DNA of 64,000 nucleotides from NCBI RefSeq assembly GCF_019457915.1, contig NZ_JAHZSS010000010.1, positions 1 through 64,000 on the forward strand. Reading direction: 5' to 3'. The position numbers were made by a program, and so were the translations under genes. A model generated the notes under the pieces. That model was not told the DNA's origin. It did not search any database and worked only from the letters and a program-made list of their open reading frames with translations. Source of the DNA: Neiella holothuriorum (GTDB taxonomy: Bacteria; Pseudomonadota; Gammaproteobacteria; Enterobacterales; Neiellaceae). Of this stretch, positions 41,354-50,020 are shown piece by piece. The stretch's first letter is position 1; each line of letters starts with the position of its first letter.

Positions 41354-41824
41354 ATGACAGCAATTCTTGTCACCGAAGACCTGACTATTCACACTGACTC
41401 TCAGGTTTCAGACGGATGGGATAACTTTGTAGGAGACTATGAAAAAATCCATCTTGTGGGCCATTTGGTCGTCGCGGGTACCGGTCGTCGCGTGATTAAA
41501 ACGGCGTTCTTGCACGCTCTAGAAAAACAAATCAAGACCTCCCCCAATAGCACCTACGAAGTATTGATGAATTCCATTTCTGAGTTAGATCTCAAGCATT
41601 GGAAGGCGCTAGTGTTGGACACTCATAGCAAGATCCTATACTACGTTGCGACAGGCGGTGTTGCAGATGTGCTACCTCCCATTGCCATAGGTGGTGGCGA
41701 GCGCGAAGTGCTAGCAGCATACTTAGCGTGCGGCGATGTTAATAAATCATTTGCAGTGGCTTCCAAGCTTGACTTGCAAGTCGGCGGCCCTGTTCAGTCG
41801 TACATACATCAAGAAGCGACTTGA
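41354..41824 (+). CDS. Proteasome/HslV-like Ntn-hydrolase (putative)
   Basis: 156 residues. After Met removal the N terminus is Thr, followed by a beta strand, then HTDSQVSDGW and KIHLVGHLVVAGTGR. These echo the Thr1, the D of the DxxxT region and Lys33/G47 region of proteasome beta/HslV subunits; FAVASKLDLQVGGPVQSY resembles the family's later helix. If active it is a peptidase or amidase. ATG after AAAGGAGATTCATC, a strong site. Homology is by pattern only. Confidence 0.5.
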   Translation: MTAILVTEDLTIHTDSQVSDGWDNFVGDYEKIHLVGHLVVAGTGRRVIKTAFLHALEKQIKTSPNSTYEVLMNSISELDLKHWKALVLDTHSKILYYVATGGVADVLPPIAIGGGEREVLAAYLACGDVNKSFAVASKLDLQVGGPVQSYIHQEAT

Positions 41825-41876
41825 ATTTTCCTTGTAAGCAGGCTCAGCTTGAGTAATTGCGTTGAACTTATCGCTA

Positions 41877-42419
41877 TCAATTTTCCATTTCAAGCAATGC
41901 TACAGCCTGATCAATAAGCTGTAGCGATTTGCTATATCCTTTACGAGCCACAATAGATTCAAGCTCAACATTGGCAGCATCTAGTGCTTGGACAACATCG
42001 TGAGCCCCGCAATAGGAACACGTCCACGTTTGAAGCCACATCCCACACTCAAAGCAGCGAGCTATAACTCCTTGCTGATGGCGCGACAACGAGACAGCAA
42101 GGTCATACCTGCTTAGAAGGCGCGGCTCCACAAATTCCTCGGCTGATGACAAATAGAGCAGACGAAACAAATTCACAATATTCTCGATGCCTGGCGGACA
42201 ACTTTCGCTATCAAGTAGTCTCGACCATTTACCATGGCAGTAATCGTGAGCTACGCGCCAAATCACTTGCTTGCGAGCATCGCTGTTAACGACAACGCTA
42301 TGGATCAATCCTTCAAACGCATCCTGTGCGCCGTTTCGTTGGTCTACGTTAATGCGTGTGTAAATTCGCTCTGCGACTTTAAATAGCCGCTCATCATCGC
42401 ATGTGGCACCAGCTGTCAT
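41877..42419 (-). CDS. Zinc-ribbon protein (180 aa)
   Basis: Helical body and a CFECGMWLQTWTCSYCG zinc ribbon (about residues 122-138), followed by a C-terminal helix. ATG after AGAGCAAACGAT. Zinc ribbons of this kind often bind nucleic acid or partner proteins. Family not recognised. Confidence 0.65.
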   Translation of the reverse strand: MTAGATCDDERLFKVAERIYTRINVDQRNGAQDAFEGLIHSVVVNSDARKQVIWRVAHDYCHGKWSRLLDSESCPPGIENIVNLFRLLYLSSAEEFVEPRLLSRYDLAVSLSRHQQGVIARCFECGMWLQTWTCSYCGAHDVVQALDAANVELESIVARKGYSKSLQLIDQAVALLEMEN

Positions 42420-42564
42420 ATCGTTTGCTCTGGCAAATTAAGGGGATCTTCATGGTAGCGAGAGCTGGGTTCTATGAGTTGCTCGAAACGGGAGTTGTTT
42501 GTGGGTGTTAGAGGTAGTGTGCTGGCGCCGAAGCGCCAACTTTAAAGGTGTAGAACGACCGGTG

Positions 42565-43188
42565 CTAACTCGGCATAAAGCCGCTTTCACCGTATCCGCA
42601 TGTCGTTAACATCTGGCGAACAGCCTGAGCGTCAGACGTTGAGAATTGCAGTCCATATTGCCGGACAACTGCTGCAAATCGAGCTACATACTGACAGCGA
42701 TATTGTTGGTTGGGGGGTAGCCATTCTGTGGGCCCTTTGGAGCCCTTTTGCCGATTAAGGCTCAGCGAGACAGGCTGCAGATTTACCGGATCATTCGCAA
42801 ACTGAGCTTTTTTGCTTGTTGGCCAGTCGGCGCCACCATGGCGGTGAGCCCATTCAAGTGCGACAATTTTGTCGATATCTAAGTCTGACGCTTTGTTGAA
42901 TGTGTGCCCCGAGTAAGGATCGTACCATTCTCCAAGGTCGACAATGCACCCCTTCGTCCGACGAAATGTAACCACGACTTTTGAGTAATTTATCAGCGTT
43001 TCCGCGCGCGTGTTCTGACAATCTGAATCATCATCAAGCCAGTGTGGCCAATCCGAACGGCTGTATGTGCCGCCTTGTTCGTTCGCGCTCGACGGGCTTG
43101 CAGCAATGGCTGCACTGCTTGCTATCAGAGCAATGCCTGCTACCAACGCTCCCGCTACTGAAGACATTAATATCGATTTACTACCCAT
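42565..43188 (-). CDS. Exported HNH/GmrSD-C-like nuclease with altered active site
   Basis: 207 residues, with a signal peptide (to about residue 30). The body has the secreted HNH family layout: WYDPYSG, DLDIDKIVALEWAH, FANDPVNL, then NRQKGSKGP and WLPPNQQYRC. In this family the segment reads DIDHxV or similar; here the catalytic His is Lys. It could be inactive or use another base. The genes downstream and upstream give no clear role. Confidence 0.7.
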   Translation of the reverse strand: MGSKSILMSSVAGALVAGIALIASSAAIAASPSSANEQGGTYSRSDWPHWLDDDSDCQNTRAETLINYSKVVVTFRRTKGCIVDLGEWYDPYSGHTFNKASDLDIDKIVALEWAHRHGGADWPTSKKAQFANDPVNLQPVSLSLNRQKGSKGPTEWLPPNQQYRCQYVARFAAVVRQYGLQFSTSDAQAVRQMLTTCGYGESGFMPS

Positions 43189-43200
43189 TTACTACTCACT

Positions 43201-43689
43201 TTAATGTGAAAAAGAGGAGCTGGACTCGCTCAATGTTCGATTGATTTCTACGACCTTAGCCAGCAACCCTCGAAGGCCAGATATAAATGAATCGACCGAC
43301 GTTTGAGCCGACAATATGAAGTATTTTTCGCAGATCAGGGAGTTAGACGACTGATCGAAATAGACTTTGATTTGCAGGTTGTTTCGATTGAGTTCGTTTA
43401 AGAGTTCGAGTTGAGGGCTTGCTGAATATTCATGAGTAAACGAAAAGGCGAATGCCGACGATGGCTCCTGCTCTCCCCAGTCTCCATCCATGGCAACAAC
43501 ATGCCCTTCAAACGGACCAGCGGATAACATGAGTTGATTCCTGCCGTTCTTAAACGCTTCCCCCCATTGAGCATGCTCACCAAAAACGTGCTCACAGAGT
43601 ACAGCCTGCAAGCCTGCTGGCGTTAGTGACTCAAGTGAGTCGGTTAACTGCATTGAGCCAAAGTCATCGGCGTCATCAGTATTCGCCAT
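43201..43689 (-). CDS. YbjN-like protein (162 aa)
   Basis: Resembles the YbjN/type III chaperone-like fold: a central strand region with VYFDQSSNSLICEKYFIL and a C-terminal helix with FISGLRGLLAKVVEI. The function of this family is not clear; some members affect stress responses. It precedes the HNH gene by 12 bp on the same strand. Confidence 0.5.
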   Translation of the reverse strand: MANTDDADDFGSMQLTDSLESLTPAGLQAVLCEHVFGEHAQWGEAFKNGRNQLMLSAGPFEGHVVAMDGDWGEQEPSSAFAFSFTHEYSASPQLELLNELNRNNLQIKVYFDQSSNSLICEKYFILSAQTSVDSFISGLRGLLAKVVEINRTLSESSSSFSH

Positions 43690-43755
43690 CTTAAAAATCC
43701 TTTTATAAAAAAGTTGGCAACCCTTGTGTGAGAGTCGCCAGATACTCAGAACGGC

Positions 43756-44502
43756 TTATGCCTGAGGTTTGGTTGAATTCTCAGGCACATCTTGCGCCGC
43801 TCGCTTTTCGTCCATCGATTGCTTGTGAGCAACCTGAGAGCGCTCAATCTCTCGATCATGACTTAGCTTAGCGTCCTCAATGCGCTGAGTGCGGCGCTTG
43901 TCCAAGCGCTTTTCTAAATCATCAAAGGCGGCGCTGATCTTATCTTCTCTTGAAAGCAAACGCTGCTGCTGAATCACTTTATTGAATTCATCGTATGGTA
44001 ACCGAAGCAGGACGAAAGCATGGTACTGGCCATTAATAGGTTTTACTTCTTGTTTAACCACGTCAAAACCAACAACAGGTACATTTTCAACAAGCTTGTC
44101 GATAAGGCTTGTGTACTGCTCCTGCGTGTCCGTCGTTCCATTATCTTGCTCGTAGGAGCGCTCTGAACCACTAAGTTCTTGGCGATAAAGTTTGGCTAAT
44201 TCAAACTCGGCCTGAAGGCGCGACTTCTTGAGTGCAATATTAAGATTAGAGCTTTGGCTAATGCCGACACCATACATGCCCGTAGCATCCGGGCGAAGTG
44301 GCGAAAGCACCCACTCTGGCACCAACTCTAACTGTTCTTCAAGTCGATCTTGATTCGCTTCATTGCGAGATTGTTCAGCCTCCGCGCGCAGACGTTCAAT
44401 TTCCAATTGCTGCGCATACAATTCTTCGCTAGGTGTTGTACTGCAGCCACTCAAACCCAAACCAACCAGCGCTACCAATAAGCTAACTGTATTCTTTGTC
44501 AT
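43756..44502 (-). CDS. LPP20-like lipoprotein
   Basis: 248 residues from ATG 44500-44502, with TCGTGGAGAGC upstream. Lipobox LSGC (about residues 17-20), a charged helical segment, then the LPP20-type core with PEWV and GMYGVGISQS. The C-terminal tail is a long charged helix. LPP20 family proteins are outer-membrane lipoproteins. Confidence 0.75.
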   Translation of the reverse strand: MTKNTVSLLVALVGLGLSGCSTTPSEELYAQQLEIERLRAEAEQSRNEANQDRLEEQLELVPEWVLSPLRPDATGMYGVGISQSSNLNIALKKSRLQAEFELAKLYRQELSGSERSYEQDNGTTDTQEQYTSLIDKLVENVPVVGFDVVKQEVKPINGQYHAFVLLRLPYDEFNKVIQQQRLLSREDKISAAFDDLEKRLDKRRTQRIEDAKLSHDREIERSQVAHKQSMDEKRAAQDVPENSTKPQA

Positions 44503-44731
44503 TGTTGCTCTCCACGACATATAAATTCCAACTCATCAAAGCACGGGTTAAAAAGTGCGCTGCTTAATTGGCAACACATCCGACCAGTTAATTGTAACCC
44601 GCTATTCTCGTCCAACCAAATTACTAATATCTGCCTCAATCCATCCTTAAGGCGATAATTTGAGTGTTTAAGCATGCAGTTAACTTGGTCGTTGCGTCAT
44701 ACAATCGACCGCTCAAACTTCAGGAGTCATC

Positions 44732-45031
44732 ATGCGCAAACCGATACTGCTCACGTTAATGCTGCTTGCAAGCCCGCTCTCTACAGCTAACGCCACCACT
44801 GATGATCGAGCTGTCGCCGTTAACGTTGCCGAGGATCTTCAGACGTACTTACAACAAAAGTGCGCCGTCACAATTTCGAAGATCGAGCTGGTCAACGATA
44901 GTCCGTTGTTTCGTAAGCTATTGGCATATCGTGTTCTTGATATTGAGGGCAATCGGCAGCAGCTCTATCAATCGTCACTTAATAAGATGACGTGCCCGCA
45001 TGAACCGACCGGCTCTGCGGTATTGCCATAA
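44732..45031 (+). CDS. Small exported protein (99 aa)
   Basis: ATG after CAGGAGTCATC. Sec signal peptide (cut near ANA, about residue 21), mature part with two Cys that could form a disulfide. The last 53 bases overlap the convergent gene at 44979. Confidence 0.6.
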   Translation: MRKPILLTLMLLASPLSTANATTDDRAVAVNVAEDLQTYLQQKCAVTISKIELVNDSPLFRKLLAYRVLDIEGNRQQLYQSSLNKMTCPHEPTGSAVLP

Positions 45032-45200
45032 CGCTTTCATCTGGCAATTCCATCGCCCTTCGCTTGGCGATAAATTCGGCCGCATCTTGTGTGTACCCAA
45101 ACAGTTCAGTGATTTTAGCGAGCGCATAGAATTCGCCTCTAGTGGCTCCAGAGAGAAGGTTTTCAAGAGTTGGGAGTGGGATGCTGTAAATGTCATTCAT
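44979..45200 (-). CDS. Unknown small soluble protein (73 aa)
   Basis: ATG after AAGGTAAAGCT. Helical, with a pattern like a small plasmid-stability or regulatory protein. It overlaps the 3' end of the exported protein gene on the other strand. Family not recognised. Confidence 0.5.
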   Translation of the reverse strand: MNDIYSIPLPTLENLLSGATRGEFYALAKITELFGYTQDAAEFIAKRRAMELPDESVMAIPQSRSVHAGTSSY

Positions 45201-45243
45201 AGCTTTACCTTGCCAATTTCAATCAAATCCGTGATCAATCAAA

Positions 45244-45945
45244 TTATAAACCAACACCGTCGGTATAAATTTGATTCACACCAAGAGCTTTTAGCCTTTG
45301 CCACGACTGCGCGCTGTTCACCGTATGAGCATAGGTCGCAACATTTAACTTCTGGGCCAACCCTGTACGAGCCATCCGAACGGGCATTGTGATCGCATAC
45401 AGCGGCATGGTTTCGCTAAGGCGAACAATTTGCTCTTGTGAGCCTTCATACCGATAAAGCGTCCATATAATGTCTTTAAACCCTAGCTGCCTGACGAACT
45501 CGTAGTTTTCTGGCTGATAGAGCTGTGGAATAAATCGATCTAGCTGTTCAGGGAAAATCGATGCAAGTATTTGAAGTCCCTTTAAGTTGTCAGTTTTTAC
45601 ATCAGTGACAATCTTGGCATGTGGATTTTGTGCAAGCCAGGTGGCCAATGTCGCCATGGTGCATGCGTTAAAACGTGTTCTTTTACCAACCCACGTCAAT
45701 GCGCGACTCCAAAAGTCAGGACGACAAGTTAACGTCCCATCCACCTCGATAAGATCCAGCTCGAATAACTTGAATCGTGCAGCATTGAAATCCAGTGCCT
45801 CGATTGAGTTCGTGTATGTGCGCCCATCAATCGCGCCTCCAGCATGTGCAATTTGCGGGCGTTGATGTTGCTCCGCTGCAACCGTAGAAAGCGATGCGGC
45901 CAAGAGCGTTATGGCGGTTAAACCGGCTTTAACTAATCGGAACAC
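45244..45945 (-). CDS. Exported GDPD-like phosphodiesterase
   Basis: 233 residues with a signal peptide (to about residue 24). GDPD/PLC-like TIM-barrel pattern: IAHAGG, TNSIEAL, FELDLIEVDG and a final IYTDG. Glycerophosphodiester phosphodiesterases normally have a second catalytic His shortly after the ExD; here that region reads LTCRPDFW without it. It may act on a different substrate or be inactive. Confidence 0.65.
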   Translation of the reverse strand: MFRLVKAGLTAITLLAASLSTVAAEQHQRPQIAHAGGAIDGRTYTNSIEALDFNAARFKLFELDLIEVDGTLTCRPDFWSRALTWVGKRTRFNACTMATLATWLAQNPHAKIVTDVKTDNLKGLQILASIFPEQLDRFIPQLYQPENYEFVRQLGFKDIIWTLYRYEGSQEQIVRLSETMPLYAITMPVRMARTGLAQKLNVATYAHTVNSAQSWQRLKALGVNQIYTDGVGL

Positions 45946-46051
45946 AATTGATATTCAGTGATGGTCAATGACGCTAGTTTATTGGTTCACGGCGGCGTCA
46001 TTGGTGCGTTAGCAAATCAAATCCACCTCGTTACACGGAATGGTTGGCTAG

Positions 46052-46079
46052 TGGCGCAGTTCTAAATCAGTGAGATGCT
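46052..46079 (+). promoter_or_regulatory. AGTNGCGC-type promoter
   Basis: TGGCGC, 16 bp, GATGCT, 58 bp before the exonuclease gene. Confidence 0.45.
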
Positions 46080-46109
46080 TTAGTTATCAGAGTTAATGGA
46101 GAGACATTC

Positions 46110-47249
46110 ATGGGAACCGCTGAAGAACTATCTATCGAGAAGCACTGGCTAGATCGTGTTGGGCCAGCTTACGATGCGGATGGTGAGCCAAACTTTCAGG
46201 ATGCGTCAGGCAATCTGATAGAAGGGATCTATACCGACTTGCCTAACAATGTTTATCACTCGCTACCTGCGATCTCATCAAGCAAGCTTAAAAAGTTTGC
46301 AGAATCCCCTGCTCACTATTATCGCCAGTACCTATCGGATATCGAACGCGCTCGCACGCTGACTCAAGTTCGCACTTTTGACACGGGTTCAATGGGTCAT
46401 GAGTTGGTATTAGAGCCAGAAGGCTTTCATGACCGCTATTTCCGTCTGCCCTTAATGCACGAAATTGACGATGTTCTAGTGACAATTGATGACTTGAAAA
46501 CAAAGTGTGAGGAACTGAAGCTAAAAACATCTGGGAGCAAACCTGAGCTGATAAAGCGCCTGTTAGAAGTTGCCCCTAAGCTACCTATTTTCGATGCTAT
46601 CATCGCTCAAACCCTGCGCGATAACGTCGGCGCTCAAGCCTACGCGGCCGCAGAGAAGTTCATTAGCGAGGCGAAAAGCAGAATGTCGATAGTGCGCGCA
46701 TTCGAAGATGAATCGATTAAAGAGTTGTGCGACAAGATTCCGTTGGATGGCATTATGTGGGATGACGCTCACCGAATTGCCAAGTCAGCTAAAGATCACC
46801 CTTATGCGGACAAGCTCATCTCCAACGGCTACCCAGAATTAACCGTCATCGCTCGCGATCCGCGAACAGGCCTAATGTTAAAGGTCAAATATGACTGGTT
46901 GCGCTTCGATTCTATCGCCGTTGACGTAAAAACCACACGAAGCGCAGCTTCCTCGGGGTTTGCATATCAGTGTGCAGATTTGCGCTACGACATTCAGCAA
47001 GAGTTCTACAAATATGTTGGAAATCTGGCAGGCATCCCTATCAAGATCTTCGTCTTTATCGCCATTGAATATGCTGATGCGGATATCTGCGAACCTTATG
47101 AATTAAGTGATGATGATATCGAAGAAGGTTATCGCGACCTTATGGGCTACCTTAGCAAGCTTGAGGACTGTCTTAAACTGGATGATTGGTTTGGATACAC
47201 TCGCCGGGACAGAATCACTGTACTTAAGCTTCCCGCTCGCCGTCGATAA
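46110..47249 (+). CDS. RecE-like PD-(D/E)XK exonuclease with SAP-like insert
   Basis: 379 residues. The N-terminal PAISSSKLKKFAESPAHYY is the opening helix of RecE-type exonucleases; GSMGHELVLEP follows (the G...H motif). A helical insert IDDLKTKCEELKLKTSGSKP resembles a SAP DNA-binding motif. The catalytic D and VDVKTT (DxK) are near residue 275. It would resect dsDNA to make 3' tails for the RecT encoded 3 kb downstream. ATG after GGAGAGACATTC. Confidence 0.8.
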   Translation: MGTAEELSIEKHWLDRVGPAYDADGEPNFQDASGNLIEGIYTDLPNNVYHSLPAISSSKLKKFAESPAHYYRQYLSDIERARTLTQVRTFDTGSMGHELVLEPEGFHDRYFRLPLMHEIDDVLVTIDDLKTKCEELKLKTSGSKPELIKRLLEVAPKLPIFDAIIAQTLRDNVGAQAYAAAEKFISEAKSRMSIVRAFEDESIKELCDKIPLDGIMWDDAHRIAKSAKDHPYADKLISNGYPELTVIARDPRTGLMLKVKYDWLRFDSIAVDVKTTRSAASSGFAYQCADLRYDIQQEFYKYVGNLAGIPIKIFVFIAIEYADADICEPYELSDDDIEEGYRDLMGYLSKLEDCLKLDDWFGYTRRDRITVLKLPARRR

Positions 47250-47256
47250 TCTCAAG

Positions 47257-47282
47257 GCCTCGGATATCACTGAGGCTTTTTT
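47257..47282 (+). terminator. Intrinsic terminator of the exonuclease gene
   Basis: GCCTC...GAGGC followed by six T. Confidence 0.85.
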
Positions 47283-47324
47283 CTAACCACACTAAATCCG
47301 GCCTCTTTGCCTTTATCGGTACAT

Positions 47325-47346
47325 CCGCATTCTAATTAGAATGCGG
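47325..47346. repeat. 22-bp perfect palindrome, likely operator
   Basis: CCGCATTCTA and its complement meet without a spacer, 30 bp before the phosphoethanolamine transferase start. Likely binds a dimeric regulator. Confidence 0.6.
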
Positions 47347-47375
47347 CTATTCGTTCGATTAACTCGGAAAAGCTA

Positions 47376-48902
47376 ATGAGATTTGCTCTACGTTTTTGTG
47401 CGCTGATAGGAGCTTTTGGCACCATGCCACTGGCTGTCCGATTAAGTGGCAACACATTCCAGTGGACCCCTTATCTGATAGGAATAACTGCACTGATTTT
47501 TGCAGCTCAAATTTTACCTCGCCGCGGGCGTTGGATTTTGGCCTTCCTGTCCGGCCTCTTGTTGACCGCAGAGTTGGGCAACATCACTGCTCTTGGCCGA
47601 CCAATTTTTTATGACCAAGTGCTAGCTTTTATTGAGTCTCCAATTAACACATGGCACACCTCGGCGCCTTACCTGCTTTGGTGGATGTGGCCAACCATGG
47701 TCATTGCGATTGTCGCGCTCACGGCATGGTTTGGCGTGACCTTCAATTGGATCCGCGAGCAACGCACGGATACTCGAATGCGCTCCACGATTTTCTGTAG
47801 CACCTTGGCTGTAATAGCCACCTTCGCCGCCAGCTCAGCAACACTGATGGACGTCACTTATAGCAGCTTCCCACTATTTAAAATCCCACAATCACTTAAA
47901 TACAAACACTCCTTTGTTTCTGCAGAGCGCCAGATCCCTACGGCACACGTCACAGCGTCTAAAGCGCCCAATATTCTCTGGATCATAGGGGAAGGCATGG
48001 ACAAAGAGGCAATGAGCCTCTACGGCTCTGAATTTGAAACAACACCTCATTTAGAAGGTTTGCTCCGTGACCGCCAAGGTTACTACTACCGAGATGTGAT
48101 GGCGCCTGGCAAATTTACAGTCATGAGCCACTACCTACTTCTGAACTTTACCGATCCGGAACATTTCTCAGTCTCGACGCCCAGCGTTTTTGGCTACATG
48201 AAATCTGCAGGGTACCAAACTAGCTATTTGAGTAGTCGTTCTCTGCGTTGGGGACGGCTGAACCAAGCTGTTTCTAGCGGTGTTGATAAGCATATTGATG
48301 TCAGAGCCCTGAAACCTCGATCAGACTTGTTGGCCGGTGTTGATGATGGTCAATTTATAGAAAGCGTTCTTCTGCCTCATTGGAACGAATCGATTGATGC
48401 TGGACCAAGCTTTGTAGTGTGGCAGATGAACGGCTCCCACCTACCCTATGCAGACAAAAGCCCTGCCGAGTTCAAGAAATTCGATGATGAGTATCTGAAT
48501 AGCGTGCTCTATTCCGATCACAATCTAGCCAAGCTACTCAGTGAAATAGACGATCAGACATGGATATTTTTTATCTCAGACCATGGAAAGAAAAGCATGA
48601 ATGCCGATACCAATCAGGTACCAATGTTTATCATCCCACCCGCTGACACACAGCCAGATGTCCGAGAGTTTCTACGCCTTAATCAACAGGCGCCGATTGC
48701 GGGGAACGATATTTCGTTGACGTTAGCTCGCTTGGCTGGCCATACGACCGTGCATGAACTGTCGTTGCCTTATTTTTCACTACACGAGGAGTTGGCTGCA
48801 CAAGGAAGAAGTCGCTATTCGTGTGCGTGGGAGGGTTCGTTCTTCTTATTCATTGAAACATCCAGTTGCCAAAAGACTGTTGGCCGTGACCCTAAAAGTT
48901 AA
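47376..48902 (+). CDS. EptA-like phosphoethanolamine transferase
   Basis: 508 residues: five N-terminal transmembrane spans (within residues 1-170), then a periplasmic sulfatase-fold domain. It has NILWIIGEG (metal Glu), APGKFTVMS with the Thr that becomes phosphorylated in this family, NGSHLP (metal His) and ISDHGKK (metal Asp/His). These transferases add phosphoethanolamine to lipid A or other envelope glycans. It is distant from named mcr enzymes and only parts are shared; the substrate is unknown. A 22-bp palindrome precedes it. Confidence 0.75.
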   Translation: MRFALRFCALIGAFGTMPLAVRLSGNTFQWTPYLIGITALIFAAQILPRRGRWILAFLSGLLLTAELGNITALGRPIFYDQVLAFIESPINTWHTSAPYLLWWMWPTMVIAIVALTAWFGVTFNWIREQRTDTRMRSTIFCSTLAVIATFAASSATLMDVTYSSFPLFKIPQSLKYKHSFVSAERQIPTAHVTASKAPNILWIIGEGMDKEAMSLYGSEFETTPHLEGLLRDRQGYYYRDVMAPGKFTVMSHYLLLNFTDPEHFSVSTPSVFGYMKSAGYQTSYLSSRSLRWGRLNQAVSSGVDKHIDVRALKPRSDLLAGVDDGQFIESVLLPHWNESIDAGPSFVVWQMNGSHLPYADKSPAEFKKFDDEYLNSVLYSDHNLAKLLSEIDDQTWIFFISDHGKKSMNADTNQVPMFIIPPADTQPDVREFLRLNQQAPIAGNDISLTLARLAGHTTVHELSLPYFSLHEELAAQGRSRYSCAWEGSFFLFIETSSCQKTVGRDPKS

Positions 48903-48944
48903 TAGCCCTGAGGTTGTGGCCGTAACTACTTTTTGTTGTAGGTT

Positions 48945-49349
48945 TTAATATTCAGATGTACCGACCCACTTCCGGTTGGAAAATGCCGACCACATTGGTC
49001 CTACAATATCGCAAACACTGACGCGTAACGGATCTAACTCTAACGCCAACCCTTGCCACGAAGGGCTCACGTTTTCTGGCCAGACCGTGAGAGCATCCGC
49101 GTATAGCTGAATGGTTTCTTCGTTGCGTATGGGGTGGAAAAATTGTGCGGGCTCAGTGACTCCTGAGCAATGAGAATAAATGACACGTTGCCGCTCGGTC
49201 ACCCGCCATACATGAGTCATCATGTATCCGACATTCGTTTCTAACCCGCGCCGCTGAGCTAAAATGGCTCCAGTGTCGCGGTCAATCAACTGGATAAACC
49301 CGACTGGGCGACGCTCATATAACATCTGTTCTGGGCTATCGTTGTACAT
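48945..49349 (-). CDS. Unknown protein (134 aa)
   Basis: Soluble, no signal peptide; no good ribosome-binding site, so it may be translated by coupling to the transglycosylase gene 24 bp upstream. Family not recognised. Confidence 0.5.
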   Translation of the reverse strand: MYNDSPEQMLYERRPVGFIQLIDRDTGAILAQRRGLETNVGYMMTHVWRVTERQRVIYSHCSGVTEPAQFFHPIRNEETIQLYADALTVWPENVSPSWQGLALELDPLRVSVCDIVGPMWSAFSNRKWVGTSEY

Positions 49350-49373
49350 ATAAAAAACCGCAGCCGGTTACAA

Positions 49374-49853
49374 TCATTTGCCTGCAGGCCCCAAAATCTC
49401 GCTCCAGTTCACATTCAATGACTGATATGTCTCTGAATTGAGTTTTTCAAAGATTCGGAACATGTATTTAATGCGGACTTCCGGTGTCTTCGAGTGATAA
49501 TCACCAACACCTTCAATTACGTGTCCGTCCCGGTTATCAATTTTCTTCTTTAAAAACCAAGCCGCGACATCGATGTTGGTACACGGTCGTGTGGCTAACT
49601 CATACCAACCGACGTCAGGAAAGTTGGTTTTAATTTCATTCAGATTTATCGTGTTGATTTGCATCACGCCTAAATCCGCAGAGCCATTTCGATTAGCCTT
49701 TACCGTGCCCACCTTACCCGCTTCAACATCCATAATCGCACGAAGCATAACTTCTGGAACTTGATGCTTTTTTGCTGATTTGGAGAGGCATGATTCGATA
49801 ACAATCGGATTCGGCTCAAGCTCAACCAAGTCCACTGGTGGCAGTTCAAACAT
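49374..49853 (-). CDS. Lytic transglycosylase-like protein (VirB1 type)
   Basis: 159 residues from ATG 49851-49853, after GAGGAGAAAATC. Lysozyme-like fold with the catalytic Glu in MDVEAG and the substrate-binding DLGVMQIN (about residue 70). No signal peptide is seen at this start, so export would need another route. Such enzymes open peptidoglycan for the conjugation channel. Confidence 0.8.
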   Translation of the reverse strand: MFELPPVDLVELEPNPIVIESCLSKSAKKHQVPEVMLRAIMDVEAGKVGTVKANRNGSADLGVMQINTINLNEIKTNFPDVGWYELATRPCTNIDVAAWFLKKKIDNRDGHVIEGVGDYHSKTPEVRIKYMFRIFEKLNSETYQSLNVNWSEILGPAGK

Positions 49854-49958
49854 GATTTTCTCCTCTATGGCCAACGCTTAAGATAGCGAAGTACACCAGA
49901 GGGGGTGCTTGCCTAAGGCGCTAAATTCGCGGCGCTAACAACGCAGTCAAAGGCGCAG

Positions 49959-49986
49959 TTGCGCACCTCCTAAACCGTGAGATTGT
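49959..49986 (+). promoter_or_regulatory. AGTNGCGC-type promoter
   Basis: TTGCGC, 16 bp, GATTGT, 62 bp before the recT start. Confidence 0.5.
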
Positions 49987-50020
49987 ATTGCTACAAATCA
50001 ATCGATGTGCGGAGAACGCC

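Noticed and set aside
42451-42510. 19-codon plus-strand frame with an AGGGG site
   Set aside because: Could be a leader peptide, but there is nothing downstream on the plus strand that it would control.
47376-48902. Calling the EptA-like gene a named mcr resistance gene
   Set aside because: Only the general family motifs match; the rest is too distant to claim polymyxin resistance.
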